From Lepisosteus oculatus (lineage: Eukaryota; Chordata; Actinopteri; Semionotiformes; Lepisosteidae): a DNA stretch of 64,000 nt. Numbering within the stretch: the first letter of the stretch is position 1; each line of letters begins with the position of its first letter. The stretch lies in the NCBI RefSeq assembly GCF_040954835.1, contig NC_090711.1, positions 1,557,501-1,621,500 of the forward strand, given 5' to 3'. The translations under genes were made by a program, and so were the position numbers. The notes beneath the pieces are model-generated. The model was not told the DNA's origin, did no database searches, and saw only the letters and a list, made by a program, of their open reading frames with translations. Below are positions 37,643 to 48,925 of this stretch, piece after piece.

Positions 37643-40600
37643 CTGAAAACCAGATTAATAAAGGCTGTTAGCACAAGCACAAAATTTCTCATATCACAGA
37701 CATGAACTGTACTTGATAATGAAGTACAGAGATGTCAATTACCAGGAAACAAACGTACCGACAGATACGATTTGGTTAGTATTGATGCGGAGGTCTGCTT
37801 CCTCAAATACCTGCTACACCTCCAGCATCTGTTCTTACAGATCGGTATCTAGGTCTGGAAATGCTCCATGAGGTCATGTTTTCCAGAGGAGCGGAAGAGA
37901 ATTGAAGTTAATTCAATATGCTTAGTTCCTGACCTGTGTCTGTAAAACACAGATTTGCATTCAAACCCTTCGACGCAAGAGGCAATCCATTTTTCGTAAC
38001 TTTAAAAAGAGTAAAGCTGTTGATACCCAAGCTGGCCTGTTATTTTACCTGGTCTGGCAGGTAGCGACGTGGAGGGTACGTTGGGCAGCGGTACATTTTC
38101 AGTGCCACCAATCTCCAGGAGGTTTTTATCCAATTCCTCTTGTTCTAATTCCTCCAGTTCTGCCATTAGCTCATCCTGGAAAAGAGAAGAGCCGAGCCCA
38201 TTAGGGTCAACACAACAATCCATCTGGCCATCAGAGCAGTGCAGCGCTAAATCTTTCTTGGTGCCAGAGCCCAGGCTTCAGAAAAACAAAAGAGTGACCC
38301 CAATCCCATCTTCTCTCGTACCTCGTCAAACTCCTCCCCAAATCCTACGGGCTTGGATATCGCGTCCGAGATCTCCTGAGCCAGCTCCTGCTGCTCTGTG
38401 ATGTCCTGCATCAAGTCGTCGACTTTGTCGATGTCCCTGAGGAAGACCGATTCAGGCAGCCAGTCAGGCCCATGTCTACTCTTTCGTCACTGTGTGCATC
38501 AGAAACACTAAACTCCAGAAGAACTAACACTACATCCCCTCAGGCAGGTCTGCAACTTCTGTAACCTGGAGTATAGTTTCTCCAGGAATCTGGAAACATG
38601 AACTTTGCTTGACACAGAGCTATTCCCACTGCTATCCCAATAGTTTTTATCATTTATAGGAGACTCTTCATTGGATTATCTCTACATTTCTTTCAGTATG
38701 TACATTTTTATATTCTTCTCCCTTTCAGTTTGTCCAACACATCAAATTACAGTACAAAAAAGAAATAAAATTGGCCCAGTTCAGTTGTGCTGGGTTGGCT
38801 GACCACCTCTGAGAAACTCTTGATCTTCACCAGACATACACAACCTCACAGGCTCTCATCCTGCTACAATCATCCTGATTTCTAAAAACTAGTAAGGAAT
38901 CCTGTGACTGTAACCATTTTTAAGTGTAAACCTTCTACAGTCTACAATCCTGAGACAAACCTAATTTTTTAACTTTTTTTTTTAACTGAAGTACTGTTTA
39001 CAGCTCACCCCACTGTTCAAGCGTTCTAAATGGGGCCGCTTAACGCTCTTCAACCCTGACAGCTGACTGCAGATTTAAGCGGGCTGTACCCCACTGTCAC
39101 AACTCGCGGTACATCAGCGCAGAGAGGCACCAGCTGTGTGCAGGTGCTCAGTAAGACCCGTCGGCAGGCTGGAGGTGGGGACCCCTTACATGTTTTCATG
39201 GGCGGCCTTCATGGCCTTGGCCGCGAAGCCCATGTTCTTGAGCACTTCGGTGTTGGTGTTCGCATTCTCCAGCGCTTCCCTCTGGAACTCGATGGTGGAC
39301 AGCGTGCCGTCGATCTGCGCCAGCTGCTTCTCGTACCTCTTCTTGCGCTTCAAGGCCTGCAAAGCAGCTGCACGCCGGAGAGGGGAGACAGGCCGATCAG
39401 CATAAGCAAGTCTGATTCCACAAGGCATGCTCAGCGCAGGACGCACCAGCGCTCTAAACCACTCAGTACCTTATTAACATGCGTTTTCAGTTCAACATTT
39501 CTTCCCCTGCCCAATCTCTTTGCTTTGAGGTCTTTTTCTTTTCCAGCATTTCTCAGGAGAAGGGAAATAAGTTAAAGTAAAAGTTTGCAATTTTAAAAAT
39601 AATAAGGCTGCCCATGCATGAGTTTTAAAGCTACTTCAAAGCTTGGTCGACATTTGCCTTCAGCAACAGAAAATCAGCTTCCTTTAGAATCCTGCGGATT
39701 GCATGACTAGAGTAACAAACCTCACACCAAGTCTTGGGGCTTTGTGTTGGTTTTTGTCCTTGTGACCATCAAGAGCAGTGCTTCCTGTACTGAGGTAGTT
39801 TGCTTCAGTGACTGCCAAGCAGGTCTCACTGGCCTCACACAGAGCAGAGCAGAGCAGCAGCATTACTGACAGGAGAGCATATCAATTTACAGCAAAAGAA
39901 AGGGTGATATTCCTAATCACCATTTTGGACGGCCTTTGTTTTCCCATCTATAGCTTTCCCTGCTATAATACAAAATACAGCACCGTTCACTGCACCCCCA
40001 AAACTACACTGGATATGAATTGTAAAAGCATTTGTGAAGAACGTATCAGATCAGTCACTCGGTGCTTGGGGGGAAGGGGAGACGGAGCTACATCAATGGT
40101 CAAGCGTGCTCGTGAATCCATCATCCTTCACTTGAGAACCACCAAACTCTTCCTTATTGAAGCAACCCCAGACTCAAAACCGTCTTCGTTAGAAGGGTCT
40201 TTACTCAACTGGTTCTGTTATTTACCCCTTGGCTCCTACTGTATTCAGTACCACCATCTGCTGTCTCCTCTCACTGTGTATTCTCATTGAGCAAGTCTGG
40301 GGTACTTTATTTTTTGGCATCGTTCTGAAAAGCGCTTTGAGAAGCCACCTGTAAAGGCGCTATATAAAATAAAGTTTATCATCATTATTGAACCGTCTTC
40401 CTCCCTCCCACATTCAGCCGGCTCCTCCAGGACAGGTTTAAGGCAGCTGGAGGTTCCTGCAGCTCATTGGAAGCCGGCTGGCTGGTTTGCTCCAGCCCTC
40501 TGTTGCTATAGAAAGCTCCCTCAGAGGAACAGGACAGGCTACGCGCAGGGCTCCAGCTCTGCCAACATGCCCTTTTAGTGAAACCCCAACGGTGCAGAGG

Positions 40601-42677
40601 GACCCCCCTGCGAGAGATTACAACTGCTAATGCCAGGTACAGCACTCTGTGCACACGCGCAGGCAGTACAGAGGCATTAACATTCATGAAGTCATCTCAT
40701 CGGCTGAGGCCCACTGCGCAGGGGACGTGCTCATCTGTGGTAACCTGCCCACACCTTTACAGTACAAGCAGACGTATCAGATTCTCTTCACAGAACAGAA
40801 TTATCCAATCGCCAGTGGCATGATCTCAGGACCGTCCTTCCTCCACACAGCCCGATTTCTGACACCTGTAGAGGGTCTGTACACCGTACTGGACAAAGGA
40901 GCGAGATCCGAGCAGTGTTGCTTTTTATTTCTTTTTTTTTTTGTCAGAGGAGCTCGATGAAAATATAACTCCTAAATCTGGGAGGGGTTGGGAACGCTAT
41001 AATTACAATTCAAGAGGGGAAAACACACCCCTCCTATCTTTCCGGTGGAAGTATTCCCAGCATAGCAACACTGAAAATATTTGCATGGCACGCATCATCT
41101 TGGCGTCAGACATATAAGAATATGATAATTAATCAAATAAAAACCAGTAATATAATGCAACTGCAGCCATAAGAACTGCAGAGTACAGCTCAGATCAGCT
41201 ACTGTTCTTGTCTCTTGAACTAAAAAACAACTTTAAAAAACTCAATATAGCTGGACTGAAAATTAACATTTTTCTAATGCATTCAGCACAGAATGCTTGA
41301 AGACTGACGGCAATGGGGAAGCAAGTACCTCTTCTTTTGTTGATCTAAAAAGCAATTATTTCCGACATTTCATTTACTTATTTCTTTTCCTTGACCAGAT
41401 ACGTCCATAACAAAAAGATTGTCACGTACACCGACGACCAGAGCCCCACTGATACAGCGGGGTGTTAACTGGAGTGACCCAAGTAAAAAAAAAGACTCAC
41501 TCAAGGGCACAACAGACAGAATCTGAACCCATTACCCTCCGGTCTGGAGTCCAGAGCCCTGAATTACTGGCAGGAAACCAGGATTATAAAACACATTAAG
41601 CAGATTTTTCGATTTTCCAAAACATAAAACGAGTTCCCTCTTCACTCTGGCGTTGTGAGTGTTCAGCAACAGGACGGGTGGCAGCCTTTTTAGGAGTCGT
41701 AAAATAAAAATGGCCTCTAAAACCTGCGTTTCCTCGTAACTTCCATTGCACAACAGACCTCCAGCACGAAGGTTACTTCCTGAAACTGTAGGGAACTTCA
41801 GGAACAAGGTGAGGGAATGCGGACATGTCGCGCTGAGGTGTGTTTTAATGTTGGGGAGGCAGGGGGTAGTAACTACAGTACACCCACCGGCGCTCTCCGG
41901 CCTGAAACGGACCGCCATCGCCGTGGCTGGAGGGCGCGCAGCCGGGCAGGGTCGAGCCAGGAAGCTCTGGTTAACAACGACCATGATGTCATCGGCTGGC
42001 TCGGAGATTTCGTTTCTGTCACACCGGTTTAAAGGTATCCCTGAAGACCTCGGGCGAGCTCCCACCCCACCCCAGTCGCCACACTCCCTAGTGTTGGAAA
42101 CGCATCTCTATCCCAGTCCTCATCTAGTCGTCCATTCCCGCCGACGCCCCGAAGTTTCTGAAAATAAACCACAGTCGGTCCCCGGGGTGGGGGCGGCAGT
42201 TTCTGCCCGAGTCTCTCCCGACCCCGGAGCCGGAGCAGTTTCTGCCCGATGACGCCCAGAGAGCCGCCGCAAGACACAACGGCGACAAGTGTCAGAGGAC
42301 TCATCGGATCGCGACCGAAGCCAGACAGGGTCATTAATTTAAAAGGTTCATGCCTCGAATTCACCACCCCCATCGCGACTTTTTTCCCCCCAACACTATC
42401 GGAGTGAAGAACTGCCCCTCATGTCACCCACGTAAACTGTGGGGCTCCGAGGAGCGAAAGAGCCCGAACTGCCGGTTCCCCCGGCCCCCTTACCTCTCTT
42501 GTTTTTAGTGCCGTGTTTCTTAGCGGTCAGCAGCTCCTGGTCGATCTTCTTCTCCAGAAACTCCTGCTTTTTGGTCAACATCTCCTCCGTGTCGCGAAGC
42601 CTCTGGATCGCCTCCTGCGGGCTCGGAGACTTACCCGTTTTCCCCCCGCTCCCGAAAATCTTCCCGAACAAAGACAT
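37575..42677 (-). CDS. CHMP4B: CHMP4B, ESCRT-III core subunit, five coding exons
   Basis: Filament-forming ESCRT-III (Snf7) protein acting on the cytosolic face of endosomes, the midbody, the nuclear envelope and wounded membranes. It is recruited by ALIX and disassembled by VPS4. Exons in transcript order: 42677-42494, 39367-39190, 38436-38322, 38175-38049, 37642-37575. They join in frame to 223 residues (human 224), all with GT-AG junctions. The N-terminal amphipathic start MSLFGKIFG and the basic first helical hairpin (KRKKR at 68-72) are present. The acidic EELEQEEL helix (about 167-174) and the VPLPNVPSTSLP segment (about 188-199) follow. The C-terminal acidic-amphipathic tail DDMKDLERWAEAV is the ALIX-binding helix in this family; it ends AEAV where human has AGSM. 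NVPLPNVPS and the tail favour CHMP4B over CHMP4C. Confidence 0.97.
38049..38175 (-). CDS. CHMP4B: CHMP4B coding exon 4
   Basis: Encodes residues 160-201: DELMAELEELEQEELDKNLL, then the PLPNVPS linker. The donor is gtaaaa. Confidence 0.97.
38322..38436 (-). CDS. CHMP4B: CHMP4B coding exon 3
   Basis: Encodes residues 122-159 (DIDKVDDLMQDITEQQELAQ ... GFGEEFDE). The acceptor is ttcctcag and the donor gtacga. Confidence 0.97.
39190..39367 (-). CDS. CHMP4B: CHMP4B coding exon 2
   Basis: Encodes residues 62-120 plus two bases of M121: ALQALKRKKRYEKQLAQIDG through MKAAHEN, the most conserved Snf7 core. The acceptor is cgtgcag and the donor gtaagg. Confidence 0.97.
40287..40386 (+). mobile_element. 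SINE/LINE 3' tail of L2 type (CHMP4B intron 1)
   Basis: The phrase agcgctttgagaagcc ... gtaaaggcgctatataaaat, followed by a short atcatcattatt run, is the standard 3' tail of L2-clade LINEs and their SINEs in fish. The body upstream (from about 40060) is too diverged to name. Confidence 0.65.
41430..41575 (-). mobile_element. tRNA-derived SINE, reverse orientation (CHMP4B intron 1)
   Basis: The - strand reads ctctggactccagaccggag then gggttcagattc (box B), resembling the anticodon and T arms of tRNA-Trp(CCA). Next come gcccttgagtgagtc and ttgggtcactccagttaac, as in fish tRNA-SINE bodies. The family is not named. Confidence 0.6.
42494..42677 (-). CDS. CHMP4B: CHMP4B coding exon 1
   Basis: Encodes residues 1-61 plus one base, from MSLFGKIFG to KKHGTKNKR. 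The donor is gtaagg. An in-frame Met three codons upstream is not conserved, so the MSLF start is chosen. Confidence 0.96.
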
Positions 42678-42689
42678 TATTAAACAAAA

Positions 42690-42937
42690 CAAGGGCTAAA
42701 ACGACGCCGAAAAAAGAAACAGCCGCGGCCTCCCCGGCGCTGTACACGGAGGGAGAAGAGTGCGCAGGTCGCTCGGAGAGACTCGGTGCTTGCAGGCCTG
42801 TCACTCGCCCTGTTGTTTATTTCTTCCTCCTCTTGTTGACCAGGCCTCGTGATGTCACCGCCGTCACCGGGGCGTCGGTCACGCGGGCGTGCGTCAGCGG
42901 GGCCCCCGGGGGCGGGGCTTCCCGAGCGTCCTAGAGG
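42690..42937 (-). promoter_or_regulatory. CHMP4B: CHMP4B upstream CpG-rich promoter region
   Basis: GC- and CpG-rich DNA directly upstream of the CHMP4B start, including gatgtcaccgccgtcacc (CRE-like half sites) and GC boxes near 42908-42918. No clear TATA. Its far end is the left copy of the duplication that flanks the Penelope-like insertion. Confidence 0.45.
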
Positions 42938-43469
42938 AACAAGTTATAGGTTTATTCCATGCTGAAAAAAAGAAGAAAGAGAACACAACGTTTCGGCCGT
43001 GGAGCCTTCTTCAGGTGTGAGAGAGACAGGGCAGTAGGCAAAGGTAAAGTAGCGGGAGAACAAAGGTTGGGAGGGAGGAGGAGTGAGAGGCGGGAGCAGG
43101 GGACAGAAAGAGAGGCCAATCAAGAGGTGTGAAGTCAGAATGGGTGCAGAGAGGTGTGAAATGAAACTTCCAATGAATGGAGAAAATTTAAAAGAACAGT
43201 AATCTGTCGTTAAGGGAAGGGAGAATAATTTTAGTTTCGGTGGTCTTTCTGATGTATGAGTTCGGAAAACCGTCTTTGAGAACACAGACGGAGAGATTAG
43301 TGTGGTCGTGGCCGTCAGAGGTGAAATGAGAAACAATGGGCTTGGAGAGATCTTTAATCTTCACAGCCCTGACGTGTTCTCTGAAGCGGTCTCCGAGTCT
43401 CCTTCCTGTTTCTCCTGTTTCTCGGTCACGCGGGCGTGCGTCAGCGGGGCTTCCCGAGCGTCCTAGAGG
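42875..43469 (+). repeat. Long target-site duplication around the Penelope-like element
   Basis: tcggtcacgcgggcgtgcg ... gcgtcctagagg occurs at 42875-42937 (63 bp) and again at 43422-43469 (48 bp). The two are identical except that the right copy lacks 15 bp (cccccgggggcgggg) between two GGGG runs. Confidence 0.9.
42938..43421 (-). mobile_element. 5'-truncated Penelope-like element (GIY-YIG end)
   Basis: The - strand encodes the end of a GIY-YIG endonuclease: GETGRRLGDRFREHVRAV, then KPIVSHF and CVLKDGFPN. Next comes a 3' region with the phrase gaggctccacggccgaaacgt in PLE context and an end at ccatgctgaaaaaaag (on +). Only the terminal part survives; the reverse transcriptase is absent. It is flanked by a long direct duplication (42875-42937 and 43422-43469), as expected for a real insertion. 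Confidence 0.85.
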
Positions 43470-44157
43470 GATCGTCACTTCCGGACCGAGCGATCGGTGC
43501 CTTTGAAGTGGCCTGGCGTGCTTTGTAACTGACTTCACTATTGCCCACGCACGTGATTATATACACGACGTGAGATGGTCTCCTATGTTTTGAACAGTTC
43601 AAAATAGATGTAAAGGCGTGTGGATAGACTATATCGAAATGTAAGAACGTGAAAGCTGTGCGGACCTTATCTTTTTTTACCTTGTTTATTTGTTTTTCAT
43701 AAAGTGTAATTGTATTGTATATAGTATCATAGTATCTACGATGTTATTGATATGTTAAATGCACTCTTGTTTGTATTGTATGTATTTTTGATGTTATAAT
43801 AAAAACGTTTGCTTTGAGAACGGATTGGCGGCCTCTTCTGAAAGCTGACGTGCGAAGCATATTTCTAATTTGAAGGAACAGGGGGAGAGTTTCGTTTCCT
43901 CGCTGAAAGGTGAAAAGTAAAAAAAAAACAGCACAAATTCGCTCGACTTTTATTTCGCGGCCGTTGACGTCTCCACTGCTGGCGTGCTGGTACAGGGGCT
44001 CCATCTGCCCAGCCGCGAGAGGTCGCAGCCCGCGCCGGGCCATGCACGTTGGCAGGTCTGAACCTAGAATAGCCCAAGTGGCACCCACTGGGGTTAATGA
44101 CAGCGCCGTGACGATTCCACAGCAAAGGCAGCGAGGGCGGAGCTATATCCCTGTTCT

Positions 44158-44172
44158 CCACTAGAGGGGGCC
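44158..44172 (+). promoter_or_regulatory. CTCF-like motif
   Basis: CCACTAGAGGGGGCC resembles the CTCF core with one mismatch. Confidence 0.3.
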
Positions 44173-44594
44173 ATACGACCGGCTGTAGGGGTTTGCGCAG
44201 TGCAAAGCAGAGCCGTTCACTCCTGGTCCTTGACACTGGTCTTCTAGGTCATTTTAAAGCAGCAGCGCCGGAGTTGATGGGAAAATATGCCCAATTAAGC
44301 CAATAACGAGTGGCTGTGGCTCATGAAGACCTGAGTTGCAGTGAAAACCTGCAGACACACACAGTCCATTGGGGACCAGGACTGGACGTACTGGAAGGGC
44401 TCAGCTGGTCACAAGCCAGTCAGACTGGTGATTTCCTAATGGCAGACATGTATCAGGTAACAATCAAGTTATTCCCTGTTTATTCCTGTTTCTGCATCAA
44501 CGGATCCTCCCATCCCTGCGTCTCTGGGCCAGCGAGAGGACAAGCTGAGAGGCGCCGTGTCTTGCACTGGACACACTCCAAAGAACAGAAGAAG

Positions 44595-44800
44595 AGTTAG
44601 AAATAAATAAGAGGCCATGTGGCCAGTTTAGCTGATTTAGTTACACAGTAGGTAGCCAGCCTTTAACTACAGGATACCAGAGCATCTGATTCGCCAGAAT
44701 GGCCTGGTAGCTTGTTTCAGACACCTGCCAGCCTTTGTGTAAAGAAGTAGCTCATGTTTCAGTTCTAAATCCAAATTCAGAATACTTTATTCTTCCCCCA
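44595..44800 (-). mobile_element. CR1-like LINE 3' fragment, reverse orientation
   Basis: ataagaggccatgtggccag, then ccagcctttgtgtaaagaag and cagttctaaat, match the reverse complement of CR1 3' ends, as at 18.2 kb. Confidence 0.5.
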
Positions 44801-45256
44801 GGAGGGAAATTTAAGTTAACACCCCTTGACTTTCCATTTTCCACTGTCTTCACATTCCCTCTTCGCGTCTGGGTCAATTTCCCGACACCTTTCAGGACCT
44901 TGTTAAATAGTTCGGTTAAGTCTCCTTGCAGTGGGAGGGAGGCGTCGGGTTGATGCGGATGATTAGGGGGCCGTTCAATCTCAGCAGCTGGGGGGGCGGA
45001 GGTGCCCCGAGTTTGTTCCACTGTCGGACCTCAAGAAAGTTCTCTGCTGCGAAGGGTGCGGCGGAGGACTTCTGGACAGTCAGCCCACGCAGCCCCCGTG
45101 TCTCTCACCCCTCCGCTGCGTGACCTGCCCACATCACCGCTGTCTGTCCGTTCTTCTGTCTCGAGAATCTTTTACTCTTTTCTAAAAAAGAGCATCAAAA
45201 TTAAAAGAAGAGGGCATTGCGTGACAGAACAAATAAGGGTGCCCGCTTCTCCGGTA

Positions 45257-45302
<46 letters not shown>
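45257..45302 (+). repeat. (ATT)n microsatellite, about 15 units
   Basis: An uninterrupted ATT run of 46 bp. Confidence 0.97.
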
Positions 45303-45303
<1 letters not shown>

Positions 45304-46387
45304 AGTGCACAAGCAGGCGACAGCGGAGACGTCACTGCCGAGTCTCCCGTCTGCGGCTGCACTAACGCAGATCCGGGACCGGAGCGGCGCCTGACCTCGC
45401 TGAGATCTGGGGCACCAGACAGCACCGCCTGCAGCATCACTCTTCTTTAACTTCACGTATCGAGCACGTATTCGGACGAATTTAACAACACTAGAGGACC
45501 TGCTCTCACGGCACTAACTGCTTCCCGGCGCTCAGGACTGGGAGCGCGGTAAACCGGTTAAAAGGTCATCTGCTCTGTTCTTTAGTCCCGTTTTCTATTT
45601 TTAGCACTTTTCCTGGTTTAAACGGGATTTTTGTTTTGCCGATTTCCAGTTTTCAGGTATGAATTTATTTTCTTGTGTTGCGGTGGCCTGTTATTCGCAT
45701 CACAGTTGTTCACTGAATCTGACACGTTTTCGCGATTTTGCAAATCTTCCCGTGCCGTTTCCAAACCGCTTTCCTTATGTCTGCATGTCTGAAATATCTA
45801 TTTTACGGATGTGAAAGTTTGCCGGGGCCTTTCTGCGGGGAGCGCTAGAATTCCTCTTATTAAGTCGCAAACCAGTCCGGATGGGCTGATTTTTTGAAGA
45901 ATTGCACGGCCAGCACGGGAATGACCCGGTAAAAGGCTGCGCAGGCACGTCATTGAAGGCGAGAAGGTCAGAAAGAACGTGGAGCGGGAATCTGCGTGGG
46001 TCGTTTTTCACCAGGCAGCCCGTGACGAAGACAGCTCTCGCGTCCCTGTCTTCAGAGACGACGGTTAGTCTTTATTTGCGTGTTGACCGGCCCCCGGCCC
46101 CCGGCCCCCGGCTCGTGCTGGCTGACTCACCTCCCGTGATGCGCGCGCCGTCAGCTGTGAAGGTCACGAGCTAGCTCACCAGCCGGACCCCCGCGTCTTG
46201 GGCAGAGAGACTCACAGCGGGGCCGGACAGGAGCTCATCAGAGGGAGAGTCCGGTGCCCTGGGTTTGCTGGGCATGAGGCAACGTTTCAGGCAGCTCAGA
46301 GGGGAGGAGCCTCAGCACTGCCGCCCCCCCGGGGGTGGCGGAGTGTGGGGTGAGGTGAGAGTGAGGACGCGCTGCTCCAGGACAGCC

Positions 46388-46645
46388 CTAGCTGTGCCTG
46401 TGGCTGGAAGGTTGCTGGTTCAAATCCTGCAGCTGGCAGAGGAATCCTACTCTGTTGGGCCCCTGAGCAAGGCCCTTAACCCCCCACTGCTCCAGGGGTG
46501 CTGTACAATGGCTGACCTTGCGCTCTGACCCCAGGCTTCTCTCTCCCTGTCTGTGTGTCTCATGGAGAGCAAGCAGGGGTATGAAAAGACAAATTCCTAA
46601 TGCAAGAAATCGTATATGGCCGATAGAGTGATGTTATGTTATGTT
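46388..46645 (+). mobile_element. tRNA-derived SINE, copy 1
   Basis: tggctggaaggttgctggtt and a box B-like ggttcaaatcc are followed by gggcccctgagcaaggccc and gctctgaccccaggcttctc. Then come gtgtgtctcatggagagcaa and aagacaaattcctaatgcaag, with a (gttat)n tail. It shares this order with the copy at 52.04 kb. The 5' end appears truncated. Confidence 0.8.
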
Positions 46646-47444
46646 AACAGCTGTCAGGTCCATGACACCTGATGAAAGTTGTAGAAGGTAAAAGTCCTTC
46701 TACAGTACCATCTACCGTTGTTAATTTACAATGCTTTACTGCACTTTCCCTATAAAGCACCATGTTAAATATTTAACAAAGCTTTGAAAAGACGAAGGTT
46801 CTTTATTATTCCTAAGGATGGTAAATCTCCCTTTTCTTGCAATGTAGCTGTGTCAATTCCCATCACTGCTGCAGAAACGGCTTTATTTCCTCCGAAATGT
46901 CCTTCTGTTCTCCCCCTCCCATAAGCGCTGCCTCTCCAATTTCATAACAGTAGATTTACCAATGTGAAACACATTTACCACTGATTACCCCCGAGAAGTG
47001 CTGCTGAGTTGCACGCAGCAGCACGTGTTTGTGTAAATGTCAGTGAAGCTGTACTCTCTCATTAAAGTCAGCATGACAAGGCTTGTCGCGCACACACACT
47101 CACGCCCCTCTCTCACACTCGGTGTGCGCGATCGCGAAGACCGAAAGACTGCGTCTGAGAAAATGTGGCTCTCAAAGGCGGTCTCTCCCGAGAAACTGTG
47201 CCATTTTTACAACCCCAATCCTAATATTTACTCATCTGAAAGCGTCCAGACTATCTGTCCTGGGGCTGCTTTCACCCCCTGTGGAGTTACATTTCAGGAA
47301 ATGCAAACAGAATGACTGTCACTGGGAGGCCCTCGCGCTGCAGGTACAGAAAAACGGACGTGTGCGTCTCTCTTGAGCAGCTGCATGTCATGTCCTCCCG
47401 AGCACGTGGCTGGAAGTCAGAAGTGACCGTTCCCCCCCCCGCCC

Positions 47445-47737
47445 ACTGTCTGCGTGCAGATCTCCCAGTGACGTCACTGCCCAGTCTCCGTCCTGCTGTC
47501 TGCGTGCAGATCTCCCAGTGACGTCACTGCCCAGTCTCCGTCCTGCTGTCTGTGTGCAGATCTCCCAGTGACGTCACTGCCCAGTCTCTGTCCTGCTGTC
47601 TGCGTGCAGATCTCCCAGTGACGTCACTGCCCAGTCTCCGTCCTGCTGTCTGTGTGCAGATCTCCCAGTGATGTCACTGCCCAGTCTCTGTCCTGCTGTC
47701 TGTGTGCAGATCTCCCAGTGACGTCACTGCCCAGTCT
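47445..47737 (+). repeat. 50-bp minisatellite, 6 units, each carrying a CRE
   Basis: Units start (tctcccagtg) at 47461, 47511, 47561, 47611, 47661 and 47711, exactly 50 bp apart. A partial unit precedes the first and the last is incomplete. Each unit contains the palindrome TGACGTCA (first at 47469-47476); the fifth has TGATGTCA. Other variation is limited to c/t changes in tgcgtg and ctccg. Confidence 0.95.
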
Positions 47738-48199
47738 GGGGTCGGTTTGTGACACTGCTCGGACAGCGTGTTTGAACAGCTGAAGGAGCAGGACTGCAGG
47801 GCCATGACCTCTCGGTGAAACTGTGACGCTGAAGCAAGCCCTGCGGTCTGGGCAGACGACTGTGAAACACGACAAGGATAAAAATAAAATAGCATGCTAG
47901 AACTGGGGTTCGCGGTTGGCAATTTTAAGCTACAGTTTTGAATGAGAAATCATCCACCATTAGGGACAGTCATGCACAGTTGTAACTATTTTAACCATCA
48001 GACTTCTGTTGCTTTCTCTCGATTCTCACTAGAAAAGTCTCGCGCACAGTGAGCAAGTGACATTGGGTTTTACACAATGAATAAAGATAAGGACGCATCA
48101 TTTTCTGACCCCTAAGACCACTGTTGTCAGATTTTGTAGATGTGCTTCCAGCATTTAAAGTATACACGTATAAACCACTGCACACCCACAGAAAGCAAA

Positions 48200-48925
48200 A
48201 GAAATTGCACAGGACAGAGCTGGTTCTGGTCAGTGCTGGGATGGGAGACTACCAGGGAAAGTCAGATTGCTGTTGCTAGTGGTGCTGTTGGACCAGTGGG
48301 TGGTGCTCCTGCCTCTAGTCCAGAGTTTGTAAAACAATGCCTGAGTATGGTGACGGGGCGCTGTGCTGTAGGACAGGGGTTCCCAATCCTGGTCCTGTAG
48401 GACCACATACCTGCCGTATTTGTTTCTGTCTGAGTTCTCACACAATTCAACCCTTTAATTCGCCCAACAATAAGATTGATTTGAACTGACTGGTTTCTGG
48501 TCTGGTTAGAGGTTGCCTTTTAACTACTGCGTTTCAAAAAACATTTCAGAAAAGAAGTTATTATTTTAGTTATTTACAATGTAAGCAATTCAGCTGGGCT
48601 TGGAATGAAAACCAGCAGCGAGTGGGCCTTCAGGAGCAGGGCAGGGAGCTCTGCTGTAGAAGGTGTTTTCCTTTGGATGAAACATTAAACTAGTTCCATT
48701 CTGATGGAATGGCTGCACAGTCCACGCTTGCACAAGGATCCCCCTTAACTCCCAGTTCCTCACTGGCCCTGCCACCCAGATCTGTTCTGTAGTGGGGCTG
48801 CTGCGTGCCACTCTGCAGGGTGCTGTACTTCAATAGTGGGTGCTGTGACTGCCCTCTCATATTTAAAGAGCTGGGGGATCCTTTCCCAAATAGCCTCAGG
48901 CACCAAGAGGCGCACTGTGACTTTA
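48200..48925 (+). mobile_element. 5S rRNA-derived SINE (SINE3-like), interrupted
   Basis: ctggttctggtcagtgctg and ggatgggagactaccaggga correspond to the 3' half of 5S rRNA (CCTGGTTAGTACTTGGATGG...), the signature head of fish SINE3 elements. The body resumes after a MITE with cctttggatgaaacattaaac, a standard SINE3 phrase. The 3' boundary is approximate. Confidence 0.75.
48372..48651. mobile_element. hAT-type MITE nested in the SINE
   Basis: A 280-bp insert whose ends are imperfect inverted repeats (cctggtcctgtaggaccac, against ccctgctcctgaaggcccac read in from the right). The 8-bp TGCTGTAG flanks it on both sides (48364-48371 and 48652-48659). Eight-bp duplications are typical of hAT transposons. 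No transposase is present. Confidence 0.75.

Noticed and set aside
41810-42252. CpG-rich frames in CHMP4B intron 1
   Set aside because: No recognisable protein and no convincing splice sites. Could be part of the CHMP4B CpG island at most.
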